Assembly (NCBI RefSeq): GCF_000090795.2 | Contig: NW_003546308.1 | Span: forward strand, 181,295-245,294 | DNA: 64,000 nucleotides | Direction of reading: 5' to 3' | From: Amphimedon queenslandica | Taxonomy: Eukaryota > Porifera > Demospongiae > Haplosclerida > Niphatidae | Part shown: piece after piece, positions 20,601-34,900 of the stretch | How the letters are laid out: every line of letters starts with the position of its first letter | Position numbering within the stretch: the first letter of the stretch is position 1 | Notes under the pieces: model-generated | Database searches by the model: none | Told to the model about the DNA's origin: nothing | Seen by the model: the letters and a program-made list of their open reading frames with translations, nothing else | Program-made: the position numbers and the translations under genes

Positions 20601-22835
20601 AACTATTATTATTATAATTTCTTACTTGATTCCGTGAGCTTCTGGTGTCAGAAAGGTTCCGGTGAAACGAGGTAAGTTATCGTTCAATCCTTCAACTACT
20701 TCAAGACACTGAGCCTTGTTAGGCCAGTAAGGATCATTATAATCAACTGATGGTGTCTTATTCTGGAACACTAGCTCTTCCACTGATGGAGACAGAACAG
20801 ACAAAGGCATGAACTCCATTGAGCGATAAGCCTCAGTGTAACGGGAAGGTTTCTTGGGTTTTGTCAAAGGAGGATTCTTTGTTAGGGTAAGGTTTTTAAA
20901 AAGTTTCTCAGGGCATATCGGCCTTGGATAAAAAAGGAACTGAACATTAGGACAAATGTTGCTAGTAGCATCAGCCTCCGTTCTTCTTTTAGTAGCTGAT
21001 ATTCTTTTCTTCTGTTGTTCTTGTCTTCTTTCCTTGGTGCCAGGAGGATCTGTACTGCATCCGTCACATTTTACTGTAATTTTAGGTTTCATTTCTTTCA
21101 AACTTTTAAGTTTCTTCTCAACTAAAAGTTGCTTGTCTTTGCTCTTACAGACTCCATCATCCATTACTAATGATATGTCCTTCACCATACACGAGATGAG
21201 GATCTCAATAGCACTAACATTAGACGACTGAGGATTAGAATGACACTTAGCAGTGGCATGGGAATGAGTCTGGGTAGTACTATGAGAATGAGCCAGGGTA
21301 GTATGGGAATGCGGTTGCGTGTGAGCAGTCTTCTCAGTCAGCAAGTCTATCCAGTTAATAAAAGATCCATTTGGTTTATCAGAAACATCTTTTAAAGCTT
21401 CGTCGAGTAACTTGCAAAACTTTTTCAGTTGGTTCTTAGCATCAAGGATCTGACTCATGGACCCATGGGGAAGCCCCTGACTAATGAGTCTACAGTATAT
21501 CCTATCACGCAATCCAAGTGTTGATCTTATTCGATATTGAAAGTGTAATGCAGTATCCAGTGATGTTACTGATTCACTAAGATAACCTAATTTCTATAAA
21601 ATCAAAACAAAATTATGCATTTAATTAAAGGGGCATACTCACCGAGTATATCCTCCCCAGTAGATACAATAGTGGGCCACGTGATGTGGAGAATGACAGT
21701 GCTATCTTTAATGGAGTGAGAGCCTCAATCAGTCGATTAGAAGTAAACAATACACTCGCCAAATGAAGTAAAGGTATATCATGATATTTACTAAATAGAA
21801 ATATAATATTACATTTACTTAATATTAAATTTATTTCCTTTCATACCTTGGTGAATAGTATAGTGTCCTTTGAATGCAGTCAATGGCTTGATTGGCATCG
21901 CCATACACCCTCCAGTATATTGAGGCTAAACTGTAGAGTACCCATGATGTAGTGTTCTGTGACATATAGAAAAAAGAAAAGAAACAAATAATGGAAGCAA
22001 TGTATTAAATTCATATCAGAGTAGAGTACATAAAAACAAAATTTATGCTAAAAACATGCTACAAATTATATTGTAATATCATTAATAATATAATATACTA
22101 ATCTCATACTCGTTCCAGTCCTTGGTAGACCGAGTTCCCAAACTCATTCATTTGCAAATAGAACGGAATGAGGAGGAGGAGCTCCTGCTCTGACGCAATG
22201 AGTGAGCCTTTCTCTTGTACAGCTGGTAAGTGACTCATAGTGAGCATAGAGAAGGGTAGGTCTGAGAACTGGCTGCAAACTGGCTGGCGTGATGGCTCAA
22301 ATAAAGCAGGATCCAAATAATCATGATGACTACAAAAAAATTAAATTTACAACACCTTCAGAACGTATGTAAAAATAATTGTTTTAATTACTTTTAAATC
22401 GGTGCAAAATTGCATATGTATTTACCTGATTCCTTTATCTTCAAGAGGAATGATTGCTGGTTCTATTAGTAGAGATACTTCATTCTCTGGTAAGCATTTA
22501 TTGGTGAATTCTCTTCCACTGGGAGTAAAGTGATTGTTCATTTCCAACTGCTCGAGGAAACCACCTCTATAGCTAACCAGCTTCTCTCTCAGTATCTGTA
22601 GACTGAGCAGTCTCTTTTCTTGCTTTATGAGGGCCATTAGGTCATGGGATTGGTACAAAGCGAATGGGGAATCATCCTACATTTTAAATTAAAAAATAAA
22701 GTAGGACTATTTTAAAGAATCCTTCACTTGTGGCCTAATCTTTCCTCTCTCCGTCACTATCCAGTGGTTTGAGGACTCAGAGGAGGAGAGAAGGAGAGAA
22801 AGGAGAAAGAATGGGCACAGCAGTGGGGAAGACAT
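17667..22835 (-). CDS. TTC17: TTC17 homologue (tetratricopeptide repeat protein 17)
   Basis: About 18 short-intron exons run from an ATG at 22,833-22,835 to a TGA at 17,667-17,669, giving about 1,200 residues (human is about 1,140). A hydrophobic leader (LLCPFFLLSLLLSSS) precedes NHWIVTERGKIRPQ, which matches the human N-terminus. Three similar modules follow, each with a PxSMxxLxHLxGV-type segment, a TPR motif of type SWVLYSLASIYWRVYGDANQ, and NLANVLHR-type helices. Modules start near 22,300, 20,450 and 18,840. A signature before the third module reads LPWPTLDDC...VFTSTWLSVTAKKI, close to human WPSPDECL...STWLAVSSKNI. The last exons (VVNHFTMANILAAQ, YYELVLYHQPEFGPAS) match the human C-terminus. 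The family is linked to actin organisation and ciliogenesis. The Ser/Pro-rich stretch near 19,130-19,250 is low complexity. TPR gene order and length agree, so the call is firm. Confidence 0.9.
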
Positions 22836-22956
22836 TGCAACCCACTTTTCCCTTTGCAATTATGGGCGTGGCTCATTAAGCAAAGTTGATTTGGCGGCAA
22901 AAATGGCGGCAAAATCAAACCCCGCCTTTAAGGTGTGGCATAAATTTTCTCTCAAA
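22836..22956. promoter_or_regulatory. Shared bidirectional promoter of TTC17 and CBR1-like gene
   Basis: The two start codons are about 120 bp apart and divergent. The interval holds GGGCGTGGC, TTTGGCGGC (E2F-like) and AAAAATGGCGGC (YY1-like) at about 22,863-22,911. No TATA box was seen. The motif names rest on resemblance to vertebrate sites. Confidence 0.55.
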
Positions 22957-25900
22957 ATGGCGTCCAAAAGGGTAGCAGTTGTTACTGGCTCAAATAAAGG
23001 CATTGGACTTGCAATTGTCCGTAGCCTCTGCAAGAAGTTTGATGGTGATGTTATCCTTACATCACGTGACGAGGGGAGAGGAAAAGAGGCTGTGAAACAA
23101 CTGAAGGAAAAGGAAAGTCTCAACCCAGTCTATCATCAGTTGGATATAACTAATGCACAATCTATTGAGGGGCTCGTTACCTTTGTAAAGGATACTTATG
23201 GAGGCCTTGATGTCCTTATTAATAATGCTGGGATTGCATACAAATCTGCTTCAACAGGTACATGTATGTAGTAGTTTTAATTGTGCGGCCAGATCCTCCA
23301 CCCCTTTTAGGGGTGGAGAATCTGACCACACGATCCGAGACTAGATTTGCAGTGTAGTATACTGTAGTGTATTCAATAATAATTAAGGGTATGGTGCTAA
23401 CATTGCAAATAATTTCCACAAAAAAGTCATTTTTTCAAAGTTTTGCTCGGCGAAATTAAAGTGCTACTTTATACAGCATATATATTATAATATTAGTAAT
23501 AAATGATGATAATAATACTAATCTATAGTGTACAATGCATTTATAATCTGTTCAGATATGCTATAAGTACAAAAAGGGTTCAAATTTTTGAGTGTTTAAA
23601 ATTTTGTGTTTTCAATGAAATGTGCTCAAAAGTTAATATTCGTGTGAGCTAATTTTTGTGTTTTGGCCATAGTCTACATACAATAGAATGACATTAGAGG
23701 TGGTTTGAATTTTGTGGATTTAAGGTGAGCACGAAAATAATGAAATTTAATGCACCTTGAAAATTAAGACGCGTGCGGAATCAACTTGTATATAACTTCA
23801 TGTTGTAGTTGCAAATGAGGCTGTTTTCAGGAGCTTGAATTAAGTTTAATCAATTTCAATTAATCAGCAGGCAGCAACAATGCACAACACAATAAAATAA
23901 TGATAATTTAAGTAAATTGCACATTCAATCTAACTGTAAAGTAATTTTTATTATACTACTTGTTAGTTTAAATTGGTTTTAGCATTGTTTTCAAAATGCT
24001 CACACTAGCCATGGCTTTGTCCTTGATGTAGCCTTTACACTGACTCTGAAGTACAGACTATCATCTTTAAGATACACACAATTAGTAATTGGATTATACT
24101 TTAACTGGTCATGTGAGATAAATTCTGCAATACCCCATCCACCTGCAATACTTCTCTCTTCCCTCACTCTTTGCCTGTATTTCTCTGGTGTTGATTCATC
24201 AAATGATATGATACCCTTCTTATGATTCCTATCCCCCAGTTGATTCAGTAGCTCTACTGTAACTTCTCCTCGAAACGGCCACTCCAATGTATCATCATAT
24301 TCTCCTATCTCAAGACACATGAAGCAAGAGATATGTGTACCTGTACCTTTACCAGTACAAAGACCATTAGGATAGACACGTAGTAACATCTTGTATCCTC
24401 CTGGTGATGTGTAGAACCCTGGGCTGTACCAATCCTCATTTTCTTTATTCCTCTTAAGCTTAGCAAATTGGCTTATCTTAATTACTTCTTTTGATGCTAT
24501 TGATTGATTTTGCAGCGAGTTTATTGTCCTTGTTGCCACTTTTAGTTGCTTATTTGTTGATTCCAGTTGTTCCTTTGTCAATTTTAGATGTACTTTCATT
24601 GATTCTTCATTGTGCTTCTCTTGTTCTTCTCTCTTCATTACCTTGTTACATCCAACAGTATTGTATTCACATTGTATGATAGCTTTAAGGCAGGTCTCGT
24701 TGTGTGATGCTAGTGAACGTCGTGGTATCTTCTCATTGCAGCCTCTGTTGCTGCATTGGGTTGGGAGGTCAGGACACTCATCAAGATGGCGTCTACTTGT
24801 TATCAGCTGGTGTGTGCCTCTTTGTTTGCAGTACTGGCATCTAACCGTACGTTTAGTACAGTTGTCTTTGAGATGTGTCTCCAGTGAATTTCTACTAATC
24901 TTCTCTCCGCACTTATTAGTACAAGGTACCGGTTGATAGATACAACTATTAAGATGAGTATCAATTGACGTACCAGTTTCATTAATAGTTCCTTGCCACT
25001 CACAACCCTTCTTACTGTTAGTACAGTGAATTTTAAGAGCTATGATCTCACGATTGATTCCGCCATCTTTGAAGCAGTTGGTTGGCTTTTGACATAAAGG
25101 ACACCTTTTGCCTTCTATTTGGTCTATGCAGCTTTTACAAAACCTGTTGAAGCAGCAGGTAACTTGATGAGGATCACGTAGTACAAGTGTACAAATGCCG
25201 CATTTTAATTCATCGCTAGGCTCACCATCAACAAACTTATAGGCATATCCACCAAATACTTTACCTGTAGCCATTTTGGTAAGTATTCTGATCATGTGAT
25301 AGTTTATATAGATAGTTTACTTACCATAAACTATACTAGAGATGATTCTGATATTTTGACCACAATGAGGGTACTGCTATCATTATTGTAGGAAACTCTA
25401 ATGATCCACAAACAGTACATAATAGTTTAATTCAGTTATAGACTCCTCTAGTATCATGTTTTTGACATGAGAATTCGGAAAGTGGAAAACTAAGGTTTTA
25501 TCTTAATTTTCATTATGTTCTTGGCAGCTAACCTGCTTGCAGTTGACATATGCAGTGTGATTTAAATTGTCTATGCTTTTAATTGCTTGACACATTTTAA
25601 ACAAATAATCTAGTGTGCATGTAAAAGTTTATGCTAAAGTGATTTCCTAGATATGAGATTGGACTTGCATAGTCTTACAAGCCACTTGTTCTAACCATGT
25701 TGTGCATAACAGTATAAGATTAATTCATTTAATCCCAACCAAGTGTCAGATTTAATACCTTTTGCTCTTCCCATGATGTTTTAAGTTTGCCCAGTATATG
25801 TAATGATTTGTCGTTATTTTTCCCTATCGATTAAATAATTCTAAATCTAAAAAGCAAATGTGTATGTGACTATGTGTATATAACTATTTTGTGGCAAGTT

Positions 25901-28900
25901 CTAATAATTTAAAATGTCAGCTGCAAAATTCTATTAAGTTTATGTATTAGTTACTACAATTAAGCCAACTTTTGGCCCGTGATGTCACCTTTACACTGAC
26001 TCTGAATTAGGCATCTATTATTATGGTAAGTGCCTACTATCTTGTTGTGAGGTCCTTTCTCTTGACAATATAGACACTGCACTATCCGTTTAGTATACAG
26101 TTGTCTGTCAGATTTGTCTCCAGTGCACTTCTCCTAATCTTCTCTCCACACTCATTAGTACAAGGTACCAGTTGATAGGGACAACTATTAAGATGAGTAT
26201 CAATTGATGTACCAGTTTCATTAATAGTTCCCTGCCACTCACAACCCTCCTCACTGTTAGTGCAGTGAATTTTAAGGGCTGTGATCTTATGATTGAGCTT
26301 TTCATCTGTACAATATTTCAATTTTGGTTTTTTGCACATCAGACATTTAACATCTCCATTTTGCCCTAGTCTTTGTAGGCAAGTCTTACAGAAGGTATTG
26401 TGACAACTTTTTGGGGATCATGTGCTACAAATTTACAAATGTACATATGACACACATGTGTAGTGACTTATTTATAATTATGTGGATACTATTAATTGCT
26501 AATTTTTCTATTGGAATAAGAATTGAAATTGTTAGTGTGCATAACAATTTGATGTGCCATATTAACAATAATTTAGTAATTGCAATTATTAGTACCCACA
26601 AAATCTACTGGGAGTTAAAATAGCAATATTTTGTACCCGTAATTAAAAGTTACTCTAAGATTGCATCTACTAAGAGCATCACCATACATGTATACTCATA
26701 TCCACCATATGCTCCATAAGCAGTAGTATCCATGAGAGAGATACAAGAGGGTGGTCTATTTACTTTCAATGGTTGTCATAGTATCAAACTAATCAGACTA
26801 TAAATTTTGTTTACTTAATTAAAATTTGGCCGTGTGTTCTGCTGAAGACCTCCTCTATATAATTTGACAAATTTTATCAAATTTTCTAGCTATACAGTAT
26901 TGGCTTTTATTTGAGTTATAGGCACTCGATTTAAGTTTGATCAACAATTATTGTACTGACACACATCAATTATTTAGCCAGTATAGAAATACACTGCATA
27001 TAATTCTTTATTTTGAAAAATAACTAAGCTAACTCTAGGTTGAAAATAATTTTTTACTATAAACAGCTAAGATCAAGACAAAAGTTGTCAAGTTTTAGAA
27101 ATTTTATTTTATGATATAATCCTTGATGTTCCTGCTAGCCATGACTTTGTCTTTGATGTAACCTTTACACTGACTCTGAAGTACAGACTATCATCTTTAA
27201 GATACTGACAATTAGTAACTGGATTATACTCTAACCCTTCATGTGATATGAACTTTTGAGAGCCCCATCCATTTGCGCTTCTACCTTCCCTCACTCTTTG
27301 CTTGTATTCATTACGTATTGATTCATTAAATGAAAAGGTACGCTTCCGATGATTCTTATCCTCCAGTTGATTCAGTATTTCTATAGTAACTTCTCCTTGA
27401 AATGGCCACTCCAAAGTATCATCATATTCTCCTGCCATGAGATGCATGAAGCCAGATACATGTGTACCTTTACCATCACCAGCTCCATTAGGATAGACAC
27501 TTAATGACATCTTATATCCTCCTAGTGATGTGTAGAAGCCTGGGCTGTACCACTCCTCATTTTTTCCTTTCTTCTTAGTATATTGGCTTAGCTTAATTAC
27601 TTCATTTGAGGCTATTAATGGATTTTTCTGTGCTATCAGAGATTTTATTGTCTCTGTTGACTCTTTTAGTTGCTCTTTTGTTGATTCTAGTTCTTTACTT
27701 ATGGCTTGTAGCTGTGCCTTTGTCAATTTTAGATGCATTTCTGTTGATTCTTCATTGTGTATCTCTTGTTCTTCTCTCTTCATTTTCTTATTACATCCAA
27801 CAGTATTGTATTCACATGGTATGATAGCTTTAGGACAGGTCTCATTGTGTGATGCTAGTGAACGTCGTGATATCTTCTCATTGCAACCTTCATTACTGCA
27901 TTGGAATGGGAGGTCAGGACACTCATTGAGATGATTGCTGCTTGTTATCAGTTGGTGTCTGCCTCTTTGCTTGCAATACTTACAGTTAACCATACGTTTA
28001 GTACAGTTGCCTGTCAGATGTGTCTTCAGTGCACTTCTCCTAATTTTTTCTCCGCATCCATTAATACAAGGTACCAGTTGATAGGTACAACTATTAAGAT
28101 GAGTATCAATTGATGTACCAATTTCATTAATAGTTCCCTGCCACTCACAACCCTCCTCACTTTTAGTACAGTAAACCTTAAGAGCTATGATCTCACGATT
28201 GATTCCACCATCTTTGAAGTAGTTGATTGGCTCTCGACATAAAGGACACCTTTTGTCTTCCATTTGGTCTAGACAGCTTTTACAAAACCTGTTGAAGCAG
28301 CAGGTAACTTGATGAGGATCACGTAGTACAAGATGACAGATGCTGCATTTCAATGCACCTCTAGGCTCACCATTAACAAACTTGTAGTCATATCCACCAA
28401 ATACTTTACCAGTAGCCATTTTGGTAAGTATTCTGATCATGTGATAGTTTATATAGATAGATAGACTATACTACAAATGATTCTGATATTTTGACCACAA
28501 TGAGGGCACTGCTATCATATTGTAGGAAACTCTAACGATCCATAAACAGTACATAATAGTTATAGACTCATCTAGTATGTTTTTGACATGAGAATTTGTA
28601 AAGTGGAAACCTAAGGCTTTATCTTAATTTTCATATGTTCTCAGTGGTACGTGTAGCTAACCTGCATGCAGTTTACATAATGCACTGTGATTAAAATTTT
28701 CTGTGTGCATACCTGTAGTATCTATGATGTTTTGCCTGTATGTACATCACTTTCATTTACAGTATAAAACATACTATTCATTTTTCTATTTTCATTGAAA
28801 GTAGGCAATCAAAAAAGATAAATGCTTTCCAAAGACTTATCTAGCAGCAAGATAAGGTTTAAGAGGGCAATGAAGTAACTCTGAAATCATCTTCATTGAT

Positions 28901-31900
28901 GTAAATGCTCTAGAGAAGAGTCAATTACAGCTATATGTAAAAGCAACTTTACCATTTTGCTTGACACATTTTAAGCAAATAATCTAGTGTGCATGTAGAA
29001 GTTTATAATAAAGTGATTTTCTAGATATGAGATTGGACATGCATAGTCTCACAAGCCACTTGTTCTGTCCATGTTTGTCCATAACATTATATGATTAATT
29101 CATTTAATCCCAATCAAGTGTCAGAACTAATACCTTTTGCTCTTCCCATGATGTTTTAAATTTGCCTCCTATGTGTAATGATTTGTTGTTATTTTTTCCG
29201 TATCAATTATATAATTCTAAATCTAAAAAAGCAAATGTACATGTGTATATAGCTATTTTCTAGCAAGTTCTAATAATTTAAATGTCAGCTGCCAAGTTCT
29301 ATTAAATTTACATATTAGTTCTTACAGTTAAGCCAACTTTTGGCCCGTGATGTCACCTTTACACTGACTCTTAAATACAGACTATCATCTTTAAGATACT
29401 GAAAATGACTAAATGAATTATGCTGATCTAATTCTTTGTGTGATATGAACTTAGGCCTACCCCAACTATTTGAACTCAAACCTTCTCCCACTCTTTCCTT
29501 GCAATCATCTGGTGTTGAATCATCAAAACGAATGACTCCCTTCTTATGATTCCTATCCTCCAGTTGATTCAGTAGTTCTATAGTAACTTCTCCTTGAAAT
29601 GGCCACTCCAATATATCATCATATTCTCCTGCCATGAGGCTAATATAGCATGAGATGTATGTAGTTTTACCATCATCACCATCTTCATTAGGATAAACAC
29701 TTAATGACATTTTATATCCTCCTGGTGATGTGTAGAATCCTGGACTATACCACTTTTCATCTTCTTCTTTCTTGTTAGTAAACTGGCTTATCTTAAATAC
29801 TAATGATGCTGTTAATTGATTTTTCTGCTCTAAAGTTGTTTTCAGAGATTTTATTGTCTCTGTTGCCTCCTGCAGTTTCTCTTTTGTCATCTGCAGCCTC
29901 CCATCTGTTAATTGTAGATGTACTTCCATTGATTCTTTATTGTGGCTCTCTTGTTCTTCTCGCTTCATTTTCTTATTACATCCAACAGTATTGTATTCAC
30001 ACGGTATGATAGCTTTAGGGCAGGCCTCATTGTGTGATGCTAGTGAATGTCGTGGTATCTTCTCATTGCAACCTTCATTACTGCATTGGATTGGGAGGTC
30101 AGGACACTCAAGAAGATGATTTCTGCTTGTTATCAGTTGGTGTGTGCTTCTTCGGTTGCAGTACTGACAGTTAACCATTCGTTTAGTACAGTTATCCGTC
30201 AGATGTGTCTTCAGTAAACTTCTCTTAATTTTCTCTCCACATCCATTAGTACAAGGTACCAGTTGATAGGGACAACTATTAAGATGAGTATCAATTGATG
30301 TACCAGTTTCATTAATAGTTCCCTGCCACTCACAACCCTCCTCACTGTTAGTACAGTAAACCTTAAGAGCTATGATCTCACGATTGAACTTTCCATCTGG
30401 GAAATATTGCAATGGGTTTTTGCACATTGGACATTTTATATTTTCTCTATGTTGCTCGTGTTGCTCCAGGCTTTGTAGACAGGTATTACAGAAAGTATTG
30501 TAGCAGCAGGTAACTTGCTGAGGATCACGTGATACTAATGTACATATGGCACAGATGTATTTATGATCTGGTTCACCATCAACAAACTTAAAGTCGTATC
30601 CACCATATGCTCTGACTAATGCTCTACTAGCAATAGCAACCGGCACTAGAGGGATAGGAGCGGCAATCATTATCAATGGAGGTCAAGAGATTACTGTAAC
30701 TTCAACTCTGGCAAAAAAATGTAGACAAATCAACTGATGAAGGATAGGGTGGTCTGTTTACTTTTAATGGTTGTCATGGCATCAAATTTCAGACTATGAA
30801 TTTTTAAAGTCTGATTTAACTATTAAAACTTGGCCAAATTTTAGCCATGTGCATGCATTGCCACTGACCTCTTTTATGAAATTCACTGAAGTTTTTTCAT
30901 ATTTTTTAGCTACACAGTATTATTTACTTGGGTTAGGTACTTGAGTTCATTAAGTTTGATCAATTTTGTACGGACATGAAATTATTTAGCTGGTGCATTC
31001 TTTTTGGAAAATCAAAAATAACTCTAGGTTAAAAATAAACTAACTAAAACAAAATTATTGTCTCAAGTTTTAAAATTTTTATGTCACTTTTCTATGATCT
31101 GGGATGCTCCCACTAGCCACGGCTTTGTCTTTTGTGTAGCCTTTACACTGACTCTGAAGTACAGACTATCATCTTTAAGATACTGACAATTAGTAGTTGG
31201 ATTATACTTTAACTCTTTATGTGATATGAACTCTGGATTACCCCATCCAGCGCTTCTACCTTCCCTCACTTTTTGCTTGCATTTCTCTGGTGTTGATTCA
31301 TGAAATGATAAGATATTCTTCCAATGATTCTTATCCTCCAGTTGATTCAGTAGCTCTGTAGTAACTACTCCTTGAAATGGCCACTCCAGTATATCATCAT
31401 GCACTCCTGCCTCAAGGTAAATATAGCAAGCTATGTGTGTGCCTTTACTATCACCATTGCCATTAGGATCAACACGTAGTGATATCTTGTATCCTCCTGG
31501 TGATATGTAGAACCCTGGACTGTACCATATCTCATTTCCTTTTTTCTTCTTAGTAAATTGATTTAGCTTCAACACTTCATTTGTTGTCATTGTTGCATTT
31601 ATCTGCTCTAAATTTGTTTTCAGAGATTTTATGTTTCTTTTGTAACTTTTAGTTGCTCCTTTGTCATTTCCATTTGTTTATATGTCACTTGCATTTGTTC
31701 CTTTGTTGTTCTTTCCAATTGTTTATACGACACTTGCGTTTGTTCGTTTGTTGTTGCCAGTTGCTTGTACATACAGACACAAACAAAGGCAAAGACAAAG
31801 ACAAAGAAAAAGACACACACACAACTTACATAGAAATAGTGCCTGAAAATTTGTTGTTGTTCCTTTGTCACTTGTAGTTGTTTCTTTGTCAGTTGTAGGT

Positions 31901-34900
31901 GTGCTGTTATTGATTCTTCATTGTGCTTCTCTTGTTCTTCTCTCTTCATTCTCTTTTCACATCCAACAGTATTGTATTCACATGGTACGATAGCTTTAGG
32001 GCAGGTCTCATTGTGTGATGCTTGTGAACGTCGTCGTGGTATCATATTGCAACCTTCATTACTGCATTGGATTGAGAGGTCAGGACACTCAGCATAATGG
32101 CTTCTGCTTGTTATCAGTTTATATCGACCTTTTTGGTTGCAGTACTGACAGTAAACCATTCATTCAGGATAGTTCTTTGTCAAATGTGTCTCCATTGCAC
32201 TTCTCCTAATCTCCTCTCCACACTCATTAGTACAAGGTACCAGTTGATAGGTACAACTATTAAGATGAGTATCAATTGATGTACCAGTTTCATTAATAGT
32301 TCCCTGCCACTCACAACCCTCCTCACTGTTAGTACAGTGAACCTTAAGAGCTATGACCTTACGATTGATTCCACCATCTTTAAAGTAGTTGATTGGCTCT
32401 CGACATAAAGGACACCTTTTGTCTTCCATTTGGTCTAGACAGCTCTTGCAAAACCTTTTTGCACAGCAGGTAACTTGATGAGGATCACATAGTACGAATG
32501 TACAAATGCTGCATTTTAATTCATCCCTAGGCTCACCATCAACAAACCTATACCTATGTCTACCAGTAGCCATTGCAGTAATGATAAGGATTACAGGGTG
32601 TGTCTGTTTACTGTAACTGGTTGCTATGACATCTATCAGACCATGAATATAAACTATAATCATAATTTACTGTCTGCATGTTTTAATTAAGACAAGCCTT
32701 TGTCTTAATGCATGTGCAGCAATCCACTACATGTTTCTTTTTTAAAATGCAACTAATACTTCAACAATTTACACTTTCAAAATAATAATGTAATGCTATA
32801 GTAAAGTAATTTTCATAAAGTGTTTTCACTACTTGCTAAAATTAAAAATATGAAAAGTGTTTCAGTTTTAGCGATTTTCTTTATTTAATTTTTGTATTCC
32901 GGATGCTCCCACTAGCCATGGCTTTGTCTTTGATGTAACCTTTACACTGACTCTGAAGTACAGACTATCATCTTTAAGATACTGACAATTAGTAGCTGGA
33001 TTATACTCTAACTGCTCATGTGATATGAACTTAAAAATACCCAATCCACGTGAGCTTTTACCTTCCCTCACTCTTTGCCTAGGTTCATCTCGTGTTGTTT
33101 CATTAAACGATACGGTTTCCTTCTTATGATTCTTATCCTCCAGTTGATTCAGTAGCTCTACTGTAACTTCTCCTCGAAACGGCCACTCCAATGTATCATC
33201 ATATTCTCCTATCTCAAGACACATGAAGCAAGAGACATGTGTACCTGTACCTTTACCAGTACAAAGACCATTAGGATGGACACGTAGTGACATCTTGTAT
33301 CCTCCTGGTGATGTGTAGAAGCCTGGGCTGTACCAATCCTCATCTCCTTTCTTCTCTTTGTATGTAGTTAGCTGAAAGACATGTTTGGTTGATTGCAAAG
33401 CATCAATCTTTTTCATTGCAACCTCAAGATGTTGTTTTATTGATTCTTCATTGTGCTTCTCTTGTTCTTCTCTCTTCATTTTCTTATTACATCCCACAGT
33501 ATTGTATTCACATGGTATGATAGCTTTAGGGCAGGTCTCATTGTGTGATGCTAGTGAACGTCGTGGTATCTTCTCATTACAGCCTTCATTACTGCATTGG
33601 ATTGGGACGTCAGGACACTTGTCATGGTGGCTTTCGCTTACTATCAACTTCCATGGTCCTTCTTTTTTACAATACTGACAATGGGCTATTCGTTTATGAC
33701 ATTTGTCAGTCAGATGTGTCTTCAGTTCACCTCTCCTGACCATTGCTCCACACTCATTAGTACAAGGTACCTGTTGATAGGGACAGCTATTAAGATGAGT
33801 ATCAATTGATGTATCATCAGTTTCATTAATAGTTCCCTGCCACTTACAACCCTCCTCACTGTTAGTACAGTAAACTTTAAGGGCTATGATCTCACGATTG
33901 ATTCCACCATCTTTGAAATAGCGGTTCATTGGTTTTTGGCATAAAGGACAGTTAACTTTTTTGAATGCTCTTGCTATTCCTGTTGGTATAAGTCGATCTA
34001 GGCAGCTTTTACATAACCTGTTTGAGCAGCAGGTAATTTGATGAGGATCACGTACTACAAGTTGACACATGCTGCATTTTAAGACCTTCCTAGGCTCACC
34101 ATCAACAAACTTATACTTATATCCACCATATTCTCCATCAGTAGCCATTGCAGTAATGATACAGATTGCAGGGTGTCTGTTTACTGTAACTGGTTGCTAT
34201 GACATTTTTCTGACCATGAATATAAACTGTTTTAATTAAAACAGAAACTTGCACACCATGGCATAAATAATAATTATTCTGTGCTGTATGAAACTAATTT
34301 TTATTGTCTTTTGCATTGTTTGATACTTGTACTTGATGTTGTACTGAAATTTTATGGTATCTCTTTTATCTTGCATATTAATGTTACCGGTATATTATTT
34401 TATTTTATTCAATAGCTCCTGATTTGGAACAGGCCACTGTTACCATGGCTACCAACTTCACAGCTACTCTAAATATTTCTCGTGCTTTCTTTCCTCTCCT
34501 GCGTCCTGGAGCTCGTGTTGTCAATGTTGCATCATTTACGGGGAAACTTAGTAAATATGGACCAGCTGTAAAGGTTAGGAGTGCACTGATAAACTTGTTA
34601 TGCATGTTAAATATAAATGGGCATATACTAGTGTATATGTACACTTAGAAAATAATGAAGTAGAAAATTTAGTGCAATAACATCAAAATTACATCTTACA
34701 TAGGCTAAATTCACAGATCCTAATTTGACTGAGGCTGGCCTAGTGTCACTGATGGAAGAATACATCTCTGTTATCAGAGAAGGTACATAATAAACTATTT
34801 CATATGACTAATGTAGATACTCCATGCATTCAAAACAGGTAAAGCTAGTGAGCTAGGTTGGAACAATACCAAGTATGGTACAAGCAAAACAGCAGTCATT

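Noticed and set aside
33385-33739. Plus-strand frames opposite TRAF-like genes (also near 37,093, 39,087 and 27,606)
   Set aside because: They recur at the same place in every paralogue because the antisense frame happens to be open; no independent evidence.
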